Below, in pieces: positions 48,211 through 56,553 of a stretch of 64,000 nucleotides of DNA (position 1 is the first letter of the stretch; each line of letters starts with the position of its first letter). Below the pieces are notes generated by a model. The model had not been told where the DNA came from, did not search any database, and saw nothing but the letters and a program-made list of their open reading frames with translations. The translations under genes and the position numbers were made by a program. The stretch covers positions 620,001 to 684,000 of the forward strand of contig NZ_LT906450.1 of the NCBI RefSeq assembly GCF_900187265.1. The letters run 5' to 3'. The DNA comes from Rhodococcus rhodochrous. Lineage in GTDB: Bacteria > Actinomycetota > Actinomycetes > Mycobacteriales > Mycobacteriaceae.

Positions 48211-49014
48211 ATGACCGAAACCCTCGACCTCGACCGCTCGTACTACGGCCCGTGGGCCGTCATCGCCGGCGGATCGGAAGGCGTCGGCGCAGCGTTCGCC
48301 GACGAATTGAGCCGCGCGGGTTTCGATCTCGTGCTCATCGCCCGCAAGCCGGGCCCGCTCGAGGAGACCGCGGACAAGGCGCGCAGCAACGGGGTGCAGG
48401 TGCGCACCCTCGCGCTCGATCTGCTCGCCGACGACGCCGTGGAGGAGATCCGCAAAGCGACCGCGGACATCGAGGTCGGTCTGTTCATCTTCAACGCCGG
48501 CGCGAACAGCTACGGCCACGAGTTCGTCACCGGTGAACTCGACGGCTTCCGCGGCGTCATCGAACTCAACGTCCACCGCCAGGTCGAGTTGTCGCACCTG
48601 TTCGGCGGGAAGATGGCCGAACGCGGTCGCGGCGGCATCATGCTGCTCGGCTCGCTGTCCGGGTACATGGGCGCCGAACACCAGAGCATCTACGCCGCGT
48701 CGAAGGCGTTCAGCCGTGTCTTCGCCGAGAGCCTGTGGCTCGAACTCGCTCCGCGCGGTGTGCACGTGGTCGAACTCGTCCTCGGCGTCACCCGCACGCC
48801 GGCGATGGTGCGCGCGGGCCTGAACTTCGACATCCCCGGCATGCTCGTCGCCGAACCGGAGGACGTCGCACGTGAAGGTCTCGAGCACCTCCAGGACGGC
48901 CCCGTGTGGGTCGCCGGGGGCAACTACGAGGCCGCGGTCAAGCGCAGCGGATTCCCCCGCGACAAGCTCGTCCGGGGTGCCGCGGCGGCGATGCGGGCAC
49001 TGCTGAACCGCTGA
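48211..49014 (+). CDS. Short-chain dehydrogenase/reductase
   Basis: 267 residues. Cofactor region A-G-G-S-E-G-V-G-A near residue 15, N-A-G-A near 97, Ser in L-G-S-L-S-G near 147 and Y-A-A-S-K near 160. Substrate unknown; the position behind the second kshA suggests a hydroxysteroid or its breakdown product. The ATG at 48211 has AGAAGGA upstream. Confidence 0.87.
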   Translation: MTETLDLDRSYYGPWAVIAGGSEGVGAAFADELSRAGFDLVLIARKPGPLEETADKARSNGVQVRTLALDLLADDAVEEIRKATADIEVGLFIFNAGANSYGHEFVTGELDGFRGVIELNVHRQVELSHLFGGKMAERGRGGIMLLGSLSGYMGAEHQSIYAASKAFSRVFAESLWLELAPRGVHVVELVLGVTRTPAMVRAGLNFDIPGMLVAEPEDVAREGLEHLQDGPVWVAGGNYEAAVKRSGFPRDKLVRGAAAAMRALLNR

Positions 49015-49028
49015 TCCCCTCCGATACG

Positions 49029-49067
49029 GATCGTCCCTGGGCGCCTTCGCGGCATCCGGGGACGATC
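49029..49067. terminator. Hairpin terminator between SDR and KshB-like gene
   Basis: GATCGTCCCTGG / CCGGGGACGATC, 12-bp arms with one G-T pair and a 15-nt loop, between convergent genes. Confidence 0.7.
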
Positions 49068-49082
49068 TCGTCGTCGGGGCGT

Positions 49083-50135
49083 TCAGAACTCGATGCGCAC
49101 GTGGTCGCTCTTCGGCCGGGCCTGGCACGCGAGGACGTATCCGTTGGCGATGTTCTCCTCGTCGAGGATCGCCGACGGCGGGCTGTCCACATCGCCCTCG
49201 ACGACGGTGCACGCGCACGACCCGCACTCGCCCTCACGGCACGAGTACGGCACGTCCAGGCCCTTCGACAGCATGACGTCCACGAGGGTCGCGCTGCGGG
49301 GCCACACGAGGTCGTGCTCCTCGCCGTCGAGTTGCACTGTTGCAGAGGTCGCGTCGGCATCCGACTCGTCGATCTCGACGAGGGGGACGTCGGCGAACGG
49401 ATCGCCGGACAGCGACGTGAAGACCTCGGCGTGGATCCGGTCCTTCGGCACGCCCGCCAGGAGCAGCCCTTCGCGGACGGTGTCCATGAACGGGCCGGGC
49501 CCGCACATGTATGCACGGTGATCGGCGAAGGGCGAGATCAGGGTCGCGAGTTGCTGCGGCGACGGCAGGCCCTGGACGCTCTCGAGCCAGTGCACGACGG
49601 TGAGAGCGCCGGCGTGACGAGCGGCGAGTTCGCGCAGCTTCTCGGCGAAGATGACGGACTTCTCGTCGCGGTTGCCGTAGATCAGCACCACATCGCGGTT
49701 TCCGCTGTGCAGTGCCGACTCGAGTATCGACATCACGGGGGTGATCCCGCTTCCGCCGGCGAACAACACGAGCTTCTCCGTCAGGTCGGCCGGGGTGAAG
49801 ACTCCAGCGGGAGGCAACACCTCGATGCTCCGGCCCGCGACGATGTTGTCGCACAGCCAGTTCGAACCGTAGCCACCGGCGGTGCGCTTGACGGTGACCT
49901 TCGGCGGTTCACCCGTGAACGGGGAACTGGCGAGGGAGTAGCACCGGGCGACGGAACCGGTCCGGTCGCTCGGGATACGCAGGGTGAGGAACTGCCCGGG
50001 CCTGTAGGTGAAGTCCTCGCGGCGGTCGTCGGGTACGTCGAACACCAGCGACACGGCGTCGGCGGTCTCCTGGACGACTGCGCTCACCGTCAGCACGGTG
50101 GCGCGTGAAGTGACCGGTGCCTGGACGGCTGTCAT
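49083..50135 (-). CDS. kshB: 3-ketosteroid 9alpha-hydroxylase reductase component
   Basis: 350 residues. Order FAD domain (R-C-Y-S-L-A-S at 64-70), NAD domain (G-G-S-G-I-T-P at 127-133; Y-M-C-G-P-G-P near 212), then a C-terminal plant-type [2Fe-2S] ferredoxin with C299, C304, C307 and C337. This domain order and length fit KshB, which feeds electrons from NADH to KshA; related reductases (PaaE type) look similar. It is the only such reductase in the window and could serve both KshA forms. The ATG at 50135 has GAAGGGAA upstream. Confidence 0.87.
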   Translation of the reverse strand: MTAVQAPVTSRATVLTVSAVVQETADAVSLVFDVPDDRREDFTYRPGQFLTLRIPSDRTGSVARCYSLASSPFTGEPPKVTVKRTAGGYGSNWLCDNIVAGRSIEVLPPAGVFTPADLTEKLVLFAGGSGITPVMSILESALHSGNRDVVLIYGNRDEKSVIFAEKLRELAARHAGALTVVHWLESVQGLPSPQQLATLISPFADHRAYMCGPGPFMDTVREGLLLAGVPKDRIHAEVFTSLSGDPFADVPLVEIDESDADATSATVQLDGEEHDLVWPRSATLVDVMLSKGLDVPYSCREGECGSCACTVVEGDVDSPPSAILDEENIANGYVLACQARPKSDHVRIEF

Positions 50136-50200
50136 CGGCGGATTCCCTTCGGTACACGAACGTCTCGATCGGAGAACGGTAGAACGTACCCGACGGGAAA

Positions 50201-50243
50201 GCGCGTCTCCTCCCGGTAATCGGGACACCGGGAGGAGACGCGC
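50201..50243 (-). terminator. Terminator hairpin of the MFS gene
   Basis: GCGCGTCTCCTCCCGGT / ACCGGGAGGAGACGCGC, perfect 17-bp arms with a 9-nt loop, 29 bp past the MFS stop and upstream of kshB. The candidate regulatory motif at 50211 overlaps its left arm and loop. Confidence 0.78.
50211..50225. promoter_or_regulatory. Candidate operator upstream of kshB
   Basis: TCCCGGTAATCGGGA, a T-C-C-C-G / C-G-G-G-A palindrome with a 5-bp centre, 75 bp before the kshB start. It differs at one position from the sequence at 54190 and at two from the one at 58701. Confidence 0.5.
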
Positions 50244-50271
50244 TGTTCTCGGATCGAGTGGTGCCGGCGGA

Positions 50272-51705
50272 TCAGGCGGTACGCGTGCCGCGCGGGATCA
50301 TCAGGGTGAGGGCGATCGTCACCACGGACAGGACGACGAGCATGGCGCCGACCGTGTTGATTCCGGCGAGAGGCGTCGCCGCGAAGGCGAGCAGCATGGT
50401 GGCGACGGACGTACCGACACCCTGGCCCGCGGTGCGGAGCACGGCGTTCGTTCCGGCCGCCTCACTGGTATTGCGCTCGGGCACGGCCTCGACGATCAGG
50501 TTCGGAATCGCGGTGTAGGCGAAGGCGGTTGCGACCGACACCACGACCACCATCGCGGTCATGGCCACCACGGAGTGGTGCGCGGTGAGCATGACGACGA
50601 TGCCGGCGAGGAAGAGTCCGGTGCCGAGCAGCATCGACGCCCGCGAGCCGACCGCGGCGGAGATCCGGCCGCTGAGCGGGGTGCAGGCGAAACCGAACAG
50701 GGACCCGATGAACGACAGCCAGCCCGCGTGCGTTGCGCTCAGGCCCAGGCCGAAGTCGCCGGTGGACGGTGTCTGCATGATGATGGGGATGATCATGGTG
50801 ACCACGCCCAGCGGGCCCGCCGCGATGGCGACGGTGGCCAGCATCGTGAGCGAGAACTTGCGGTCGGCGAACAGTCGCACGTTGATGATGGGGGAGGGGA
50901 TACGCAGCTCCCACTTCACGAACAGGACCAGTGCGACGGCACCGCCGAGGACGAGTCCCAGCGTCCGTGCATCCGACCAGCCCCAGGCCTGGGACCTGCT
51001 GACGCCGAGTAGGATCGCGGCGACCGCAGCCGCGAAGGCGACCGCTCCGAGATAGTCGACCTTCTCGGAGGTACCGGTGGCCCGGCGCCAGGGCAGGACG
51101 AACCACACCAGCAGCAGGGCGAAGATCGCGTACGCGGCGGCGACGACGAAGATCATGTGCCAGCTGGCGTTGTCGATCAGCAGGCCTGCGACGAGCAACG
51201 ACGCGGATCCCGCTGCCACGGCCGAACCCGAGATCAGCGCAACCGCAACCGGAACACGCGCTGCAGGAAGGTGTTCGCGTGCGAGGCCGATGCACAGCGG
51301 AAGGATCGCGCCGGCCACACCCTGGATCGCGCGGCCGATGATGATGCTGGTGAGGCTGTCACCGACGGCGCTGACGATCGACCCCAGCGCTGCGACGGCG
51401 AGAAGGATCACGAGGATCCGTTCGCGGCCGTACATGTCGCCGAGACGGCCGCAGACGGCGGCAGAGGCGGCTGCGACGAGCAGGAAGGACGTCACCGCCC
51501 ACCCGACCGTCGAAGCGTTGCTGTCGAATTCGGTGATGAGGGTCGGGATCGCGGCGAACATCATCGATGATTCGAACGCACTGATGATCTCGACCACGAT
51601 CAGGACCGATACGATCACCCACACCGGTTTCTGCCGGTCGAACCGGCCCCGCTTCCTGGCGGTCGACGATTCCGAATGGGAGAGTTCGTTGGCATAGGAT
51701 GTCAC
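50272..51705 (-). CDS. MFS transporter, 14-TM DHA2-type
   Basis: 477 residues with about 14 hydrophobic segments. The loop motif G-R-L-G-D-M-Y-G-R-E-R near residue 84 is MFS motif A, and W-A-V-T-S-F-L-L near 68 marks TM2. DHA2-type proteins are usually proton-driven exporters, but uptake of a steroid acid cannot be excluded. The GTG at 51705 is chosen since earlier in-frame codons run antisense through other genes. CCCGATCACGGG lies 22 bp upstream. Confidence 0.87.
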   Translation of the reverse strand: MTSYANELSHSESSTARKRGRFDRQKPVWVIVSVLIVVEIISAFESSMMFAAIPTLITEFDSNASTVGWAVTSFLLVAAASAAVCGRLGDMYGRERILVILLAVAALGSIVSAVGDSLTSIIIGRAIQGVAGAILPLCIGLAREHLPAARVPVAVALISGSAVAAGSASLLVAGLLIDNASWHMIFVVAAAYAIFALLLVWFVLPWRRATGTSEKVDYLGAVAFAAAVAAILLGVSRSQAWGWSDARTLGLVLGGAVALVLFVKWELRIPSPIINVRLFADRKFSLTMLATVAIAAGPLGVVTMIIPIIMQTPSTGDFGLGLSATHAGWLSFIGSLFGFACTPLSGRISAAVGSRASMLLGTGLFLAGIVVMLTAHHSVVAMTAMVVVVSVATAFAYTAIPNLIVEAVPERNTSEAAGTNAVLRTAGQGVGTSVATMLLAFAATPLAGINTVGAMLVVLSVVTIALTLMIPRGTRTA

Positions 51706-51727
51706 AGCACATTCCAGACTCTCGGCG

Positions 51728-51739
51728 ACCCGATCACGG
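51728..51739. promoter_or_regulatory. Possible operator upstream of the MFS gene
   Basis: CCCGATCACGGG resembles the TCCCGATCACCGGGA form (reverse of the 54190 site) but lacks one C. A weak member of the set. Confidence 0.35.
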
Positions 51740-51845
51740 GCCGCGGTTCCTGATCCACGGATGGGAGTGGCTCGGATCACTTTGTAGATCAGGTGAGATA
51801 CGTCTCGTTGTGCAATCCCGGTGAGCGAGATCGGGTTTCGGACCC

Positions 51846-52991
51846 TCAGGTCAGGGCGGCCTCGTGCACCGCACGATCGAACTCCGGAAGGTCCGCGCCG
51901 GCACGCAGAGTGCTCGCGAGCGAGGGGTCGGCCAGGTGCAACCGGCCGATGGCGATGAGGTCGAACTCGTCGGCGCCCAGTCGTCGTTCGAGTTCGGGAA
52001 CGTTGTTCCGCACGGGTGCGCTGCCCAGCAACCGGCTCTCCCGCAGCGTCGTTCCGATACCCACGCTGCCCACCGCCATCGACAGTGCGCCGGTGACCTT
52101 CTTCGCCCAGCCCGCGAGAGTGAGATCGCTGCCTTCGAATGCCGGCATGTCGAAGCGGCGGATGCTCGCGTCGAACACGTCGACACCCGCTTCCGCCAGC
52201 GGCGTGAGGACGGCCTTCAGTTCGTCCGGGGTGCGGGCGATCCGCGCATCGTAGTTCTGCTGCTTGTGCTGGGAGAACCGGTAGAAGATCGGCAGGTCGT
52301 CGCCGATGCGCGCGCGGATGGCCGCGACCACCGCTGCGGGGAATCGGGTGCGACGCTCGAGGTCGCCGCCCCATTCGTCGTCGCGGAGATTCGTTCCCTC
52401 CCAGAGGAACGAGTCGAGCAGGTAGCCGTGCCCGCCGTGCAGTGCGATGCCGTCGAAACCGACCCGGGCCGCGGATGCGGCCGCATCGGCGTAGGCCGCG
52501 ATCACCTGTTCGATGTCCTCGGTCGTCATCGCCCGGGTGGGCTCGGACGCCCGTGCGACGTACTCCTCGCCGTAGGACGTCACGCCGGGCTCGCCCCAGA
52601 CACCCGAGGGACGCATGGGCGTGAGCGACGGGTCGACGTCGGCGGTCATCGCGCCCCAGAGCGGACCGACGTGCCACAGCTGAGGAACGATGCGTCCACC
52701 CTCGGCGTGGATCGCGTCGACGACGCGGCTCCACCCTTCGAGCGCCTCCTCGCCGTACATGTGGGGCACGCGCGGGTTGTCGACCGCCGTAGGGTGGTCG
52801 ATGGCGACACCCTCGGTGACGATCAGACCCGTGCCCCCCGCGGCGCGGCGCCGGTAGTACTCCACGACGTCCGGGCCGGGCACGCCGCCCGGCGAGTGCG
52901 AGCGGGTCATCGGCGACATCACGATGCGGTTGCGGAGTTCGAGGGAACGGACCGTCAGGGGGCGGAAGAGGGGGGACTCGGTATCCGGCAT
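51846..52991 (-). CDS. Old yellow enzyme-like NADH:flavin oxidoreductase
   Basis: 381 residues, FMN TIM barrel. N-R-I-V-M-S-P-M-T-R near residue 25, P-Q-L-W-H-V-G near 106, the H-G-G-H-G-Y-L-L-D-S-F-L active-site motif near 185 and I-G-R-L-H-L-A-D-P near 348. Enzymes of this family reduce activated C=C bonds, including 3-ketosteroid enones in some cases. It is divergent from the IclR gene, which may control it. Confidence 0.88.
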   Translation of the reverse strand: MPDTESPLFRPLTVRSLELRNRIVMSPMTRSHSPGGVPGPDVVEYYRRRAAGGTGLIVTEGVAIDHPTAVDNPRVPHMYGEEALEGWSRVVDAIHAEGGRIVPQLWHVGPLWGAMTADVDPSLTPMRPSGVWGEPGVTSYGEEYVARASEPTRAMTTEDIEQVIAAYADAAASAARVGFDGIALHGGHGYLLDSFLWEGTNLRDDEWGGDLERRTRFPAAVVAAIRARIGDDLPIFYRFSQHKQQNYDARIARTPDELKAVLTPLAEAGVDVFDASIRRFDMPAFEGSDLTLAGWAKKVTGALSMAVGSVGIGTTLRESRLLGSAPVRNNVPELERRLGADEFDLIAIGRLHLADPSLASTLRAGADLPEFDRAVHEAALT

Positions 52992-53210
52992 CGTGGTCTC
53001 GACTCTTTCGGCTCGTTCGGGTGACGGGGGCGGGCGGATTCGATCCGCATCCGATGTTGTACCCACGGCCGGACGGAGGGACCGGGCGTCTCCTGCTGAG
53101 TGAGATCTTCCGGCCGACACGGGTCCACCCGGCGGGAATTGTGCAACAGGTCACTCTCCGAGTACTCTCGCCGGTACCCACAAGAATGAATTTCAGTTTT
53201 GCCGCGGTCG

Positions 53211-53223
53211 TGGGTGATCGGTA
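53211..53223. promoter_or_regulatory. Candidate operator in the OYE/IclR divergent promoter
   Basis: TGGGTGATCGGTA contains GGTGATCGG, the core of the 54190 site, 20 bp before the IclR start. It would suit autoregulation. Confidence 0.45.
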
Positions 53224-53242
53224 ATCCGGAGAAAGGGTGACG

Positions 53243-54130
53243 ATGTCCGAGTCGCATCATGAGCAGGCGCCCCGAGCGCCGAAGCGCGAACTGCCCGCGT
53301 CGATGGTCGAGCGGATGACCCTGATCCTCGACGCCTTCGACGACCTCTCCTCGCGACTCACCCTCGAGGAGGTCGCGTGCCGGACCCAGCTCCCGCGCTC
53401 GACCGTCCACCGCATCCTCGACCAGATGGTGCGACTCGACTGGATCGACCACGCGTCCTTCGGCTACTGCCTCGGACGTCGCGCGAAGGCCATGGGGGAC
53501 GGCGACAACGGGCACATCCGCATCCGTGAGGCCGCGGCGCCGCACCTCCACGAACTGCACATGACCACCGGCATGGTCGCCCACCTGTCCGTCCTCGACG
53601 GAGGCGACTGCGTCTACCTCGACAAGATCGGCGGTCAGCTCGCCGCGGCGCTGCCGTCCCGGGTCGGCGGACGCTCACCCGCCTACGCCACCGCCGGCGG
53701 CAAGGCGCTGCTCGCCGGCCTCGAACCGGAGCAGGTCGACGTCCTCTACGGCGGACCGAACCTGCCGCCCCGCACCGAGCGGACCATCACCGACCTGTCG
53801 ACCCTGCACCTCGAACTCAACCGCATCCGCCGTCGACACGGACTGGCCTTCGAAACCGGCGAGGCCACCGCCGGCATGTCGTGCGTCGGCGCCGCGATCC
53901 GCAGCCCTGCATCGCCGGTCGCCGCGATCTCCCTGTGCGGTCCCACCCGCCCCGGCCACCTCGAACGCATAGCACCGCTGGTCGCCGATGCGGTCCGCAC
54001 GATCTCGCGCGCGCTCTATCCCGAACTCGACACCCCCCGACGCAATCGCGCCGCACGCACGTCCGCAGCGTCGTGGTCGCCGCAGGTCATGGAGCAGATG
54101 CTCGCCACACAGTCCCACGGCTGGATCTGA
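53243..54130 (+). CDS. IclR-family transcriptional regulator
   Basis: 295 residues. N-terminal winged helix: L-T-L-E-E-V-A-C-R-T-Q-L-P-R-S-T-V-H-R-I-L-D-Q-M near residue 40. C-terminal IclR effector domain: Y-A-T-A-G-G-K-A-L-L-A near 150 and the late C-V-G-A-A-I-R segment near 215. The ATG at 53243 has GAAAGGG upstream; the GTG two codons earlier is less likely. It sits inside the second steroid-type gene set and is the best candidate for its local regulator. Confidence 0.88.
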   Translation: MSESHHEQAPRAPKRELPASMVERMTLILDAFDDLSSRLTLEEVACRTQLPRSTVHRILDQMVRLDWIDHASFGYCLGRRAKAMGDGDNGHIRIREAAAPHLHELHMTTGMVAHLSVLDGGDCVYLDKIGGQLAAALPSRVGGRSPAYATAGGKALLAGLEPEQVDVLYGGPNLPPRTERTITDLSTLHLELNRIRRRHGLAFETGEATAGMSCVGAAIRSPASPVAAISLCGPTRPGHLERIAPLVADAVRTISRALYPELDTPRRNRAARTSAASWSPQVMEQMLATQSHGWI

Positions 54131-54189
54131 CGGACGGATCCGCAGGCAGGTCCGACGGCACCACGTCCGGGCCGTCGGCGGAGGAACCT

Positions 54190-54204
54190 TCCCGGTGATC
54201 GGGA
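54190..54204. promoter_or_regulatory. Candidate operator upstream of the HsaD-like hydrolase
   Basis: TCCCGGTGATCGGGA, the clearest copy of the repeated motif (arms TCCCG/CGGGA), 43 bp before the hydrolase ATG and directly downstream of the IclR gene. Confidence 0.55.
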
Positions 54205-54247
54205 GTGTCCGGGTCGCGTGAGGTGAATCACTGGAAACCTCGACCTC

Positions 54248-55114
54248 ATGACGACGGAATGGACTTTCGAGAACACGGCGAGAGAACTCGCGACCGACCG
54301 CGGCACCCTCCGCTACCACGAAGCCGGTGAGGGTGAACCCCTCCTGCTGCTCCACGGCTCCGGGCCGGGCGTCACCGGCTGGCGGAACTACCGCGGTGTG
54401 CTCGCCGATCTTGCCGAGCACTACCGGTGCCTCGTCCTGGAGTTCCCCGGCTTCGGTGTGAGCGACCCGTGCGAAGGGCACCCGATGGCGATGGCATCGG
54501 TCGCGGTGACCGACTTCCTCGACGGACTCGGCCTCGACCGCGTGTCGATCATCGGGAACTCGATGGGCGGCATCGTCGGGACGCAGTTCGCGATCGCACA
54601 GCCCGACCGGGTGAAGAAGCTCGTCACCATCGGAGGCGCCGGCCGGTCGGTCTTCGCGCCGTCGCCGGGCGAGGGCATCCGGCTGCTCATGGAGTTCACG
54701 GACGATCCCACGCGCGACAAGCTCGTCCGCTGGCTGCGGTCGATGGTCTACGACCCCGCGATCGTCACCGAGGAACTCATCGAGGAGCGGTGGGCGCTGG
54801 CCACCGAACCGAAGACCCTCGAGATCGCCAGACGCATGTACAGCACCGCCGCCTTCGCCGCGGGTGCGAAGGCCGCTGCCGCCTCCGACGCCACCCCGTA
54901 CTGGGCGCAGCTCCACAAGATCACCGCGCCGGTGCTGCTGACCTGGGGTCGCGACGACCGCGTCAGCCCCGTCGACATGGGGATGCTTCCCATGCGCGAA
55001 CTGCGCCACGGCGAACTCCACGTGTTCCCGAACTGCGGCCACTGGGCGATGATCGAAGCACGCGAGGCGTGGCTGTCGGCGGTGCTCGCGTTCCTTCGCC
55101 GCGACGACGCGTAG
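54248..55114 (+). CDS. Meta-cleavage product hydrolase, HsaD paralogue
   Basis: 288-residue alpha/beta hydrolase. Triad S105 (G-N-S-M-G-G), D237 (W-G-R-D-D) and H265 (N-C-G-H-W); oxyanion loop H-G-S-G-P-G at 36-41, with Ser where the HsaD at 6512 has Gly. Same family and size as HsaD but clearly diverged, so the substrate may be a differently substituted ring-fission product. First gene after the IclR regulator. Confidence 0.87.
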   Translation: MTTEWTFENTARELATDRGTLRYHEAGEGEPLLLLHGSGPGVTGWRNYRGVLADLAEHYRCLVLEFPGFGVSDPCEGHPMAMASVAVTDFLDGLGLDRVSIIGNSMGGIVGTQFAIAQPDRVKKLVTIGGAGRSVFAPSPGEGIRLLMEFTDDPTRDKLVRWLRSMVYDPAIVTEELIEERWALATEPKTLEIARRMYSTAAFAAGAKAAAASDATPYWAQLHKITAPVLLTWGRDDRVSPVDMGMLPMRELRHGELHVFPNCGHWAMIEAREAWLSAVLAFLRRDDA

Positions 55115-55141
55115 CCAACCGTCCGCGCGGACTCGTAATCT

Positions 55142-55199
55142 GCTCCCGCTCAGCCACACCGACCGCTCCCGCTCAGCCACACCGACCGCTCCCGCTCAG
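55142..55199. repeat. 23-bp tandem repeat, two and a half units
   Basis: GCTCCCGCTCAGCCACACCGACC is present twice perfectly (55142-55164, 55165-55187), followed by the first 12 bp of a third unit. It lies in the 192-bp gap before the monooxygenase gene. Confidence 0.9.
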
Positions 55200-55306
55200 T
55201 GGAAAAACGACGATGCAAGTGCGGTTCACCTGAGACCGTAGGCGTCAACGGAACCGACGCTCACCACGTCGTATCGGGGCGTCACCCTCACAGAGCTGGA
55301 GAGATC

Positions 55307-56485
55307 ATGGGACAGGTGCTCGACTCCGTTTCGGAGTTCGCAGACGAGATCCGCGCGGACGGTGCCGAAGGCGACACCCTGATGCGGCTGACCGACCGCA
55401 GCGCGAAGAGGCTCCGCGACGCCGGCGTCATCCGCCTCCTGCAACCGAAGGAATTCGGGGGCCTCGAGGCGCACCCGCGCGAGTTCGCGGAGACCGCCAT
55501 GGCCATCGGCGCCATGGACGGTGCGACCGGCTGGGTCAGCGGCATCGTCGGTGTCCACCCGTGGGAGATGGCCTTCTTCGACCCGAAGGCCCAGGAGGAG
55601 GTGTGGGGCGAGAACCCCGACACCTGGATCGCATCCCCGTACGCACCGATGGGTGTCGCGACCCCCGTCGACGGCGGATACATCCTCAACGGCCGCTGGT
55701 CGTTCTCGTCGGGCACCGACCACTGCGACTGGGTGATGATCGGCGCGGCCGTGGGCGACAAGGACGGCAACCGCCTGAGCCCGCCGCAGAGCCTGCACGT
55801 GCTGCTGCCGCGATCGGACTACCGGATCGACCACGACAGCTGGAACGTCGTCGGCCTGCGCGGCACCGGTTCGAAGGATCTCGTCGTCGAGAACGCCTTC
55901 CTCCCCGAGTACCGGACGCTGCGCGCCGAGCGCGTCATGGGCGGGGTGGCGTGGCAGGACGCCGGACGCGACGAGACGCTCTACAAGTTCCCCTTCTCGT
56001 GCATCTTCCCGCTCGGCATCACCTCGTCGCTCATCGGCATCGCCGAGGGTGCGCTGAACTGCTACATCGAGTCCCAGCGCGAGCGGGTCACGGTGTCCGG
56101 CACCGCGATCAAGCAGGATCCGTACGTGCTGTCGAACCTCGGCGACGCAGCGGCGGAGATCGCTGCCTCGCGCGCCGCCCTGCTCGAAACCGTCGACCGC
56201 TTCTGGGATCTGACCGAGCGGGGCATCGAGGTCACCTTCGAGCAGCGCGCGATCGGACGCCGGACCCAGGTCGCCGCGGCATGGCGGGCCGTGCGCGCCG
56301 TCGACGAGATCTTCTCGCGGGCCGGCGGCGGCGCGTTGCAGCTGAGCAATCCGCTGCAGCGCTTCTGGCGCGACGCGCACGCCGGTCTGAGCCACGCCAT
56401 CCACGTCCCCGGTTCGATCTTCCACGCCGCGACGCTCACCCAGCTCGGCGAAGAGCCGCAGGGCATGATGCGGTCGATGATCTGA
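55307..56485 (+). CDS. HsaA-like flavin-dependent monooxygenase, divergent copy
   Basis: 392 residues, acyl-CoA-dehydrogenase-fold monooxygenase. It keeps L-L-Q-P-K-E-F-G-G near residue 43, G-A-T-G-W-V-S-G-I-V-G-V-H near 71 and F-W-R-D-A-H-A-G-L near the C-terminus. It is less like HsaA (5328) than the copy at 57474 and carries an insertion N-R-L-S-P-P-Q-S near 155. It probably hydroxylates an aromatic or ketonic ring intermediate with flavin from a separate reductase (candidate at 60315). ATG at 55307 with CTGGAGAG upstream. Confidence 0.86.
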   Translation: MGQVLDSVSEFADEIRADGAEGDTLMRLTDRSAKRLRDAGVIRLLQPKEFGGLEAHPREFAETAMAIGAMDGATGWVSGIVGVHPWEMAFFDPKAQEEVWGENPDTWIASPYAPMGVATPVDGGYILNGRWSFSSGTDHCDWVMIGAAVGDKDGNRLSPPQSLHVLLPRSDYRIDHDSWNVVGLRGTGSKDLVVENAFLPEYRTLRAERVMGGVAWQDAGRDETLYKFPFSCIFPLGITSSLIGIAEGALNCYIESQRERVTVSGTAIKQDPYVLSNLGDAAAEIAASRAALLETVDRFWDLTERGIEVTFEQRAIGRRTQVAAAWRAVRAVDEIFSRAGGGALQLSNPLQRFWRDAHAGLSHAIHVPGSIFHAATLTQLGEEPQGMMRSMI

Positions 56486-56519
56486 CTTCACATCCATTAC
56501 GGCGAAGGAACATTCGGAT

Positions 56520-56553
56520 ATGACGGACATTCGGTTATGACGGACATTCGCGG
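56520..56553 (+). repeat. 17-bp duplication of the translation start with a six-codon leader ORF
   Basis: ATGACGGACATTCG occurs twice, 17 bp apart. The only good ribosome site (GAAGGA, 56504-56509) is placed for the first ATG (56520), which encodes M-T-D-I-R-L and then stops at a TGA overlapping the second ATG (56537), the real start of the dioxygenase. Confidence 0.8.

Noticed and set aside
50272-53181. 969-codon frame suggesting an MFS fusion protein
   Set aside because: The N-terminal half is an out-of-frame reading of the OYE-like gene and lacks any domain; the transporter starts at 51705.
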